Shown here piece after piece: positions 55,965 through 64,000 of a stretch of DNA of 64,000 nucleotides. Numbering within the stretch: position 1 is the first letter of the stretch; the number at the start of each line of letters is the position of its first letter. The notes under the pieces were generated by a model. That model did no database searches. It was not told the origin of the DNA and saw nothing but the letters and a program-made list of their open reading frames with translations. Both the position numbers and the translations under genes were made by a program. Source of the stretch: Hysterangium stoloniferum (lineage: Eukaryota; Basidiomycota; Agaricomycetes; Hysterangiales; Hysterangiaceae); contig WHVD01000002.1 in NCBI GenBank assembly GCA_015178975.1, positions 1,550,001 to 1,614,000 of the forward strand, read 5' to 3'.

Positions 55965-57497
55965 AGTGTGAGGTGGGGGAGTTGAGTGAGGAGTTAATAA
56001 GAAAGTGGGTGCATTGTCTAAAGCCATGTCAGTGTTTATACTATGTATCAATTGGAAAAGTAATAGCATACTGTGACATAAGGGAGCTGGATGAATATCA
56101 ACCTTTGGTGAAGGGTAAGACCATATACATGATGACTGTTGATATGACAAGGGAAAAGCCATAGTGGGGTTATGATTGTGGTGTGGGCAAGGTGAAAGAT
56201 AAGTGGTGACTTTGTGTGGAGGAAGGTATCAGACTACTTTGAGTTGCTTGTGTAAATACAGGCCTGTTGAGTTTCATGATTGCAGTAGATTGCATCCTAT
56301 TGCTACACCTGAGTAACCATGAAGTTAAATAAAAAATAAGGATTAAAGAACAAGTGGACTCACAGCAGCACAATGTGGATCCCAAATCACAATCTCCCAC
56401 TCATTGAACTCTCCAAATACATGCTTGTATGTAGTATCATGCTGAGTAGAGGTGACATTGTGGATGAGCTCTGCAAGATCAGAGAGCATTGTTACAACAA
56501 CTTCAATCTGATCATTACTATCATTGCATAATTTGCCATGCATGGATTGGATGTACATATTACTCCCACATGGGCCATTTCAACTCAATGTTTTTGTACA
56601 TGGGTTTATACCTGGTATGTTAAATTTCAGAACAAGATGAGAACCAATTAAGAAAACTTGCACCTGCTATATCCTTTTCCTGGGGATATTGAAACAACTA
56701 ATAGTCAATTTAGCTATTGTTCACACTCCAAGGCATAAATAGTTATACATGATCAGGTGGGGGTTATCCATGTGGGTGAATGTTGGTGGATGTGCACATA
56801 CATACATGACTCAACTCTTACAGATTATGTATACTCACCTGATAGACTTAATGCTGTATGGCTTGACCAAGGTGTGGCACAGCCATGCCAAGTGTTGAGC
56901 CACTTTATGGTACTACCTGGTTTGTCACATGCCTTGCAATCTGTCCATCTGTCACTTCATACAAGTCCATCTTTCTTATGGATCATATGAATATAGCACT
57001 GAGTTCAATGGTGCCATTATCGAATGATGTATATGATACTATGATGAACACAAGCACATTGAAATTGACCACTAAATGTTGAAACCCTAGAAATGTAAGC
57101 CTTCACACATAAATCTTTTGTATTCCCAAATTTGAAGGACATCTGGACAGGGTATCAGAACCTTGACAAAGACATTAACTTTTGTAACAATGCTTCAGAA
57201 ACCTCAATGGAAACATAAAGATTCCATGCCTCAAAAAGAATGATCAGTTTATTGACCATGGTTATTTGGTATTCTGATATCAGAAGTTCTGTTTAACAAA
57301 ACATACAAAGCTCTGAATTCAAAAACTCAAAAGTAGCTGACTGCATCCTTCTGGGAGTTAAACTCACTGAAGCACTTTCAGTATGCCACAAAATCCTTCC
57401 CAGGGGGATGAACTTTAAGATTATTTTATTTTATTTTGTATTAAATATTACTTAAAATGGACATTTTAGGCTACGCAAAAGTGGAAACAACTTTTAG
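55965..57497. other. AT-rich repeat-derived sequence, no supported gene
   Basis: 55990-56175 resembles 54240-54427, the two sides of the solo LTR insertion. A minus-strand frame at 56343-56558 looks protein-like but belongs to no family I recognise. Confidence 0.35.
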
Positions 57498-57845
57498 CAC
57501 TGGGATAACCCTCCTCTCCAAAAATTTTTAGGATCCTTAGTAGAGCCATATTTTATATAAACTCTAATAGTCATCCATTGAATCCTTATAAGAGTTAAAA
57601 TTGATTAGGGATCTTTTGAGAATCCTAAAGTTTATTGGATTCTAAACCCTACAATCACATATTAGATCCTTAACTGATTTTAACTTGGTATCCAAAAGTT
57701 TGTTGGATTCTAAACCTGCCAATCACATGTTGGATCTTTAAACTTTAAATTGGTTAATGATCCAATGAATGATTGGTGGAGTTTATATAAAATAAGCCTC
57801 TACTGAGGATCCTAAAAAATTTTGGAGCAAGGGCTTTTCCTGGTG
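57498..57845. mobile_element. MITE with about 65-bp inverted ends
   Basis: The left end CACTGGGATAACCC, followed by TCTCCAAAAATTTTTAGGATC, is matched in inverted orientation by the right end (GATCCTAAAAAATTTTGGAG ... CCTGGTG). Internal GGATCC-like words repeat. A partial third end of the same family starts at 58139 (CACTGGGAAAACCCC). TAG lies next to both outer ends, but this may be chance. Confidence 0.7.
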
Positions 57846-58138
57846 TAGGTTAGATTTAGTGTGTACATCAGTAAATATCAGATCTAGGTTCAAAATTGTA
57901 CACAAGAATGGACACTTGACCAGTATTTGTTGTTTAGCAGTCCTTCATCACTTATTTTTTGTTGTTGCCCCTGTGCATTGTTGCTTCTATGTTGTGAGGA
58001 TGGGAATATAACATCAGAAAATTGGGAAGATCAGTAAGTATGTCATATATATTATCTGAAGCCACCACTGACTGGGGGACTGGGGGGGTCAGGGGGGCCC
58101 TCTTTGTATGTAAATCTGGCAAAGTAAGTATGTAGACC

Positions 58139-58270
58139 CACACTGGGAAAACCCCTCTCTCCAAAATATTTTAGCATCCATAGTAGAGCCTTATCTTCTA
58201 TAAACTCCAATAAACTCTATTGGATCCTTATAAAATTTAAAATTAGATAAGGATCCAAAAGGTAGGTGGA
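58139..58270. mobile_element. Single end of the same MITE family
   Basis: CACTGGGAAAACCCC, TCTCCAAAATATTTTAG and the TAGTAGAGCC word parallel the left arm of 57498-57845. No matching right arm follows. Confidence 0.55.
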
Positions 58271-58480
58271 GGGTGATCAGGCATACATAGGCTCCTTTAA
58301 GCATCAACCATATCATTAAATATAAACACTTTCAATTATCCTAAAGGCTGATCTTGTAGCATTCCTATTTCGTAGTTGACATGAAAATCTTCTCCCAAGA
58401 GGATTGGCACAGTCATCCCTTGTATGACATATGTAGGTCTCAACATTGAACCATAATAGGGTTCCTGTATCATCCTTACA

Positions 58481-59195
58481 GCGCTTTGCATTATGTAAGG
58501 CGCGCGCTAGATTTGCGTGGAAATATTGCTGAAAGTTGCGAACCTCGTAGCTTGCTCAATAATTGACAGATTGTCTTGCAACTTCATATACGTATTTTAC
58601 TACTAATATATCTAGTATATTATGATGTTATAATTCCAAAATTTGACCTACAGCATGTTTCCCAAAATTGCAGTCCATTTGAGCTTGCGAACCAATTCAT
58701 GAGCCAACAAATGTGTCACTCCAAATGAGCTTGTAATATGTTGTTTTACATGTATCTAGGTAATAAAAAATGACAGTGCCTGGCTTTTGCTGTCTAAATA
58801 CCAGCTGCAAACCTGTATGAGGGTAGTTGTATGCATTTACTCGGCAACCTCACTCACATTAACTCTGACCACAAAAGCCAGGCGCTGTCATTTTTTACTA
58901 CCTAGATACATGTAAAACAACATATTACAAGCTCATTGGGAGTGACACATCTGTTGGCTCATGAATTGGTTCGCAAGCTCAAATAGACTGCAATTTTGGG
59001 AAACATGCTGTAGGTCAAATTTTGGAGTTATAACATCATAATAGACTAGATATATAGTATTAAAATACGTATATGAAGTTACAAGACAATTGGTCAATTA
59101 TTGAGCAAGCTACGAGGTTCGCAACTTTCAGCAATATTTCTGCGCAAATCTAGCGCGCGCCTTATGTAATTCAAAGCGCTGTAAGATAGATGGGA
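58481..59195. mobile_element. Foldback element: 315-bp near-perfect palindrome arms
   Basis: Arms 58481-58796 and 58878-59195 are inverted copies with few differences. Outer ends are TTACAGCGCTTTG and CAAAGCGCTGTAA, followed by GCGCGCGCTAGATTTGCG. The central loop is about 80 bp. There is no open frame. It resembles a foldback or long-TIR MITE. Confidence 0.9.
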
Positions 59196-59404
59196 ACACT
59201 AATGTATCCTAATACTTTGGCACATCTTGTGAGTTGTATCAATCATAGTTTATGTAAGTCTCTGTTTCAGTTTAGGCTGATCCTTCAGTTCCCAATAGAA
59301 CTCTTCTAACATGAGGGATAAATCAGCTCTGGTATCTAGTCAGACCTTGATGGACTCTATGCTATGAGGGCTCAGGGAAATGGTGTCAAAAATTCCTCTG
59401 TGAA

Positions 59405-59990
59405 TGTTGAGTGAAATGCTTCCATGAGGGCATGGGAAATACTCCCAAAAGGGGGTGGGCAATTCTCCCAGAAAGGTCGTGGGAAATGTGTCCTTGAGGG
59501 GCGTGGGAAATGGTCCCATGAAGGGTGTGGGAAATGGGTATGTGAACTGCATGGGAAATGCTTATGTGAATGGCATGGGAAATGCTGATATGAAGGGCAC
59601 AGGAAATTCTACTGGAGGGGTGTGGGAAATGTTTCCATTAGGGTATGTGAAAGGGTTCCATGCATGTGACAAATTCTCCTGCAGCCTGACAAAATACTCC
59701 CACGTGTTTCAAAAATGCTCCCAGGTGTGTAACAATATTTCCATGCACATGACAAAATACTCCTGTAGCATCGGAAAATACCTCCACACAACATAATACT
59801 TCTGTGCATGTAAAAATACCTCCGTGCATGTGATGAAATACTCCCATGCATGGACAAATACTTCCACACATTACAAAATACCTCTGCATGTTAGAAAATA
59901 CTTCCACACCTGTCACAAAATACTCCCACAGCACCACTAATGCTCCTGCACTGTCAGAAAAGCTCCCGCAAGTGCAGAAATGCACCAATG
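59405..59990 (+). repeat. Two degenerate minisatellites in tandem
   Basis: 59405-59655 is built of about 30-bp units around GTGGGAAATGNTCCCATGA. 59660-59990 is built of about 30-bp units around ACAAAATACTCCCACGCATG. Units are heavily mutated. Both arrays generate artificial open frames on both strands. Confidence 0.85.
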
Positions 59991-60205
59991 CTGACTAATT
60001 AGGGAATTCAGGCACTAACCCACCCTCATGGGGATTTCTGGGCCCCATCGGGGACAATTCAGGCACTCCATGCCCTCACTACTGGAGGACTCCCACACCT
60101 CCTGCTTCCTGATGACGATGATCGATTTACAGTCATTATAATTTTTCGCCCATTCCACATCATCATTCCTTTATCTTTCTGCATTAGTGTGTTACATCTC
60201 TTCAC

Positions 60206-61763
60206 ATGACATCTGGGTCCTTGCCACAGGGAGTTTTTGCACACCTAGGCATCAACCTAGGTGGGGAAGGCCCCCCTCACCCTGATACAGGATTAGATGC
60301 CTTATCATCTGGGGTGGCTGGGTCCCAAGGGCATCCTACAGTATCTATTACAGATGCTGTGGGTGACAACCAGGACACTGGTCATCTGGAGGAGCACTCG
60401 TCAGCACTGGAGATTGAGCAGCTGGACTCCCAGATTGCTCGGCTGACAGCACACAGGGACTATCTACTGAACAGCAGCAATGCTGGAGAACATGAGAGAA
60501 GGCCCATGGCCAAATCCCTGCCAGGTATCACAAGGCTGTTTGCAGAGCCCGATGCAATACAAGCAGCCAGGGCCTCAGCATTGGCAAAGGAAAAAGCCCG
60601 GGATGGTAAAAGGACTTCAATCCCAGAGATTATACCTGGATTCAAAGCAAATGCCTTGGAGATACGTAAGTCCCACCTTCCTTCGCACAGCACAGCCATG
60701 CACATCAGTTCACGGTGCTCGTGGCAGGTGGCACCATACAGACAGTAGCTGTGATGCAGCAGGCACACAGTGCAGTTCACACAGCCCAGTCTTGTAGTGC
60801 AGCTGGCACTTGGACACATGGGGTGCTACCCTATATTGTGGCTTATTCACAGCAGTCCAGTACAGTCTGAAGGACATGGTACTGGGGCTAGCACACCCCC
60901 CCCCCTCTTCATTTCATTGTCTACCATCTGTATAACCACCATGCTCATTCCCACAATACCTTTCAGCTATACCATGGAAGGTGGAGGAGGCATTTAGGAA
61001 CTTTCATTATGTCCCATATGTAGCCCTCACAACCAAAGCTGGGTGGAAAGCTGAAAGAAGTACGGAGGAATTCACTTTCTCTCCAACAGGTAGTATCATG
61101 GCCAAAGGGCTGGAGTGCAAGAACGAAAGAGGTATCAGCATAATCGACTGGCTAGCAGTGGCAGCAGCTGCTGTGGATCGTACCAGGACACACGGTGGTG
61201 ACACTAGGGCCGAGGCACTTATAGCACACCATTCCATTGTGACCACTATTGCGAAATCACACAGCTGGGAGGTCGCCATGGATTATGACATCCAGCAGCG
61301 CAAAGCAGCTGCCTGCAACTTAGCTCATGACCTGGGTTGCCTGGACACAGATGCACTAACAATCATTGCAATGCAGGTGGCACTACATGCATTGAAGGCG
61401 AGTGGCACCCCAATCACACCACCTAAGCGCACATGGTCAGCAGCAGCGCTGCCCCAACACGTCCCATCATCATCTAAGAGGCCATGCACAGACAGAGATT
61501 CATTGCACTGTTTTCAGTGTGGAACACAAGGACACTTTCTGGCTGAATGCAAGTCAAAGCTCATAATGGCAGGAAAGACAGCAGCCCCAATCACACATGG
61601 TGCCAGAAACAAGCATGCCCTTGCCACCCCCAATGGAAAACAATTCTGCTTCAACTGGGCTCTTGGATCACAGTGCAAGCGGGGTGACAGCTGCACCAAC
61701 ACTCATACCTGCAGCATCTGCTTTGAGGACAACCATGGAGTGGGTGCCTGCAAACAGCTCTGA
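60206..61763 (+). CDS. DIRS-like retroelement Gag with two zinc motifs (spliced)
   Basis: Exons 60206-60665 and 60967-61763 join in phase (GT...AG intron of 301 bp) to 418 residues. The first exon has EIEQLDSQIARLTAHRDYLL (coiled coil), LPGITRLFAEPDAIQAAR and TSIPEIIPGFK; the junction gives IPIPWKVEEAFRNFHYVPY. The C-terminus has a CX2CX4HX4C knuckle (CFQCGTQGHFLAEC) and a CCCH finger (CFNWALGSQCKRGDSCTNTH). No stops interrupt it. Related genes precede reverse transcriptase-tyrosine recombinase ORFs in mushroom DIRS-type elements, as here. Confidence 0.8.
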
Positions 61764-64000
61764 CCAAAGATGGGTCACAATGCCACTCGACCCCATCGAA
61801 GCGGCACATACATTAAGTAAATATGGCATTCAACAGGACTGGCAGCATGTTATAACTAGTTTAATGGAAGGATTCAACATCAGAGTAAAGGATCACATAT
61901 CACACACAGTAATTTTTCGAAACCACAGATCAGTGTTAATAGACACAGGCTTTATAGACAATTACATTACAAATGAACAGAAAATAGGCCACTATTCCAG
62001 AGGCTTCACGCCAGAGGAGCTGGAGCAGATTATTGGACCTTTCCAAACATCACCCCTGGGGCTAATACCAAAACCGAATTCAAGTACTTACCGCTTAATA
62101 CAAGACCTATTGTTCCCCCAAGGGGACCCAACTCACTCTTCCATAAACAGCCGCATAAACTCCAGCGACTTCCCAACAGAATGGGGCACCTTTGCAGATG
62201 CCACGGCATTGATCCTCTCACTCCCAGAAGGTTCTGTAGCAGCTACTTTCGACATCTCAGCAGCATACCAAATGACGCAGTAAAACTGGGCCAGCAGAAC
62301 ACCTGTTGCATCTACTGGAAGGGCCTGGTGTATGTCGACCACATGGTGGTATTCAGTTTGGCTTCGAGTGCTGGGGTATTCGGCAGCATAGCAGACATGC
62401 TAATAGCATTATATCAGAGAGCCGGCTTTGGACACCTGCTCAAATGGGTAGACGATTTCCTGGCTGTGCACCTCCCAGGACAGACATGGACAGAGGACGA
62501 TTTCATTGCCCTGATGGCACAGTTTGGTGTGCCATGGAGCCAAAGCAAAACAAGATCCTTTTCATCAGTCCAGAAATACATAGGTTTTTCTTGGAACCTG
62601 GACACCAAAACAGTATCAGTGCCGAAGGAGAAGCTGGATGCAGTGCTGGACTTGATCAAATGCTGGGCAGCAGAAGATGCATGTGTCTCAAGGAGAGAAG
62701 CGGACAGGCTGCATGGGAAATTAGTACACATCTCATCTATTTTTCCATGGATAAGGCCTTTCTTATGATCCATTGCCTCCTTTGCGAACAACTTCGATTC
62801 ACGAAGAGCAGCATTCCCTCCAGGTGCAGCGGTCCAGGCCGATATATTGTGGATTCAGTATATAATCACCACCTACCAAATGAATTGCCAATTGCATTGT
62901 CAGAGGTAGTGGACATGGGATGGTGGGGAGATGCCAGCACGTCCTTCAGGTTAGGCATGGTGGTAGACAACCAGTGGGCAGCATGGAAGTGGGCACCTGG
63001 CTTCAGGGTTGGCCCATATTGCCAGTGCGACATTGGCTGAGCAGAAGCAGTCGCAGTCAAAATGGGTCTGCAGGTAGCATTACAACAGGATTGGATGTGT
63101 CAGTGGAACCCGGCACATTTGATATTTTTGGTGCGGTCAGACAACAGCAGTGTGGTCGCAGTTTTAAACAAAGGCCAATCGCACAGCAAGGAGACAAACA
63201 AGATCCTAAAAGAGATTTACAAATTGTTAGTCACAAACTGAATACAGTTAAAGGCAATATACATACCATCAAGGGACAATGTCGCAGATGCCCTCTCACG
63301 AGGACCTATCGGCAAATTCCTCAAAGGTTTTCTGAAGGCCAACACGCAGGCCAGAGTAGACATTCCTGGGCACCTAGTGCATCGGATCCAATCATTGTAG
63401 CACTGGTGTTGACATCAGCACCGTTTGCCCCTCCATTACAAATGCCAGCACCGAGCCAGTTGCAGGTAATTCCATTGGCACTCAGACCACCATGTAAGGC
63501 AGGTGAGAGACTGTTCAAATGGAAAGGGGTCAACATCCCACCACCATCCACAATGCGACATCCAGTCTTACAGGCAATTGCATCCTTAGCCTCAGAAGCT
63601 TCACTTAAGGAGGCAAATGGTTATGGAGCCGGCCTGGGCAAATTTCACATCTTCTGCGATATTTTCTCTGTGGCCGAATCAGACAGGCTCCCAGCATCCT
63701 TCCCAGTCTTACACTCCTTTGTATTATGGGCAGCAGCAGACCCAGCATTTCTGGGAGAGGAGCTAGCTGCTGGGATGGCCATTGAAACAATATCAGTCAG
63801 TGTAATGTGAAAGTACCTGTCAGCAATTAGGGCCTGGCACATAGCCCAAGGTTGGCCACCACCGCTTTCAGATGATGAGCACACAAGAGTAGAATGGTCA
63901 CTGCAGGGGTTAGATAACCTACAAGGTAGTGCATGTAGACGGCCTCCAAGGCCCCCAGTGAAGTTGAGTATGCTATTCACATTAAAGACGTCCTTGAACC
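61764..64000 (+). pseudogene. DIRS-like pol: reverse transcriptase, RNase H, tyrosine recombinase (decayed, cut by right edge)
   Basis: The reverse transcriptase starts in the frame 61597-62283, overlapping gag, with STYRLIQDLLFPQGDP and the A motif AATFDISAAYQMT. A frame change near 62280 leads to NTCCIYWKGLVYVDHMVVF and the C motif KWVDDFLAV, then VQKYIGFSWNL and a stop at 62766. Later frames hold RNase H: WWGDAST, LVRSDNSSVVAVLNKGQS and IPSRDNVADALSRGPIGKF. From 63560 an N-terminal YR segment, YGAGLGKFHIFCDIF, SDRLPAS and KYLSAIRAWHIAQGWPPPLS, reaches the edge before the catalytic residues. Several stops make this copy inactive. Confidence 0.85.

Noticed and set aside
59340..59988. Open frames of 86-116 codons on both strands
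   Set aside because: Generated by degenerate 30-bp minisatellite units.

Overview
The window is nuclear DNA of a filamentous fungus, most probably an Agaricomycete (Basidiomycota). The evidence is very dense short introns (about 47-76 bp, GT-AG, one apparent GC-AG), micro-exons, and protein families typical of mushrooms: an EF-hand/zinc protein, a 23-exon MFS transporter and an O-fucosyltransferase-like type II membrane protein. Copia, Gypsy, DIRS and Tc1 elements are abundant. No species name can be given from sequence alone. Most of the window from about 27 kb onward is repeats, which suggests a TE-inflated genome.

Layout. 1-3.2 kb: a Ty1/Copia element on the minus strand that runs off the left edge. 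3.4-8.3 kb: a possible small gene, then a four-exon membrane protein whose C-terminal half is a 96-residue tandem repeat. 8.4-11.5 kb: no convincing protein gene, but a structured/spliced ncRNA candidate and a MITE. 11.7-19.3 kb: a mitochondrial RF2-type release factor gene and a direct tandem duplication of about 3.3 kb carrying the 5' part of that gene, an enoyl-reductase-like dehydrogenase and a tRNA-Val. Unit 1 keeps the intact release factor but a dead dehydrogenase and dead tRNA. Unit 2 keeps the intact dehydrogenase and tRNA but only a release-factor fragment. 19.3-23.1 kb: an internally deleted MFS pseudogene followed by its intact paralogue. 23.1-25.4 kb: gene remnants. 25.6-27.2 kb: the fucosyltransferase-like gene, minus strand.

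27.2-44 kb is a repeat nest: an inverted gene fragment pair, a Tc1 element cut by an LTR, a Gypsy element inserted in that LTR, and another solo LTR inserted in the Gypsy LTR. It also holds solo LTRs expanded by minisatellites and a second Tc1 element with unusual ends. 44.4-49 kb is a large intact EF-hand/zinc-cluster gene. 49.2-50 kb is a proteasome alpha-5 pseudogene. 50-60 kb holds solo LTRs with target-site duplications, a small non-autonomous LTR element (TRIM), a MITE, a 715-bp foldback palindrome and degenerate minisatellites. 60.2-64 kb is a DIRS-like (tyrosine recombinase) retroelement with an intact gag and a decayed pol, cut by the right edge.

Probably functional genes: the repeat membrane protein, the release factor, the dehydrogenase copy 2, tRNA-Val, the MFS transporter, the fucosyltransferase-like protein and the EF-hand protein. 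They share no pathway. The most interesting material is the repeat membrane protein, the reciprocal decay after tandem duplication, the very intron-rich MFS gene beside its deleted twin, and several repeat architectures with exact, checkable boundaries.
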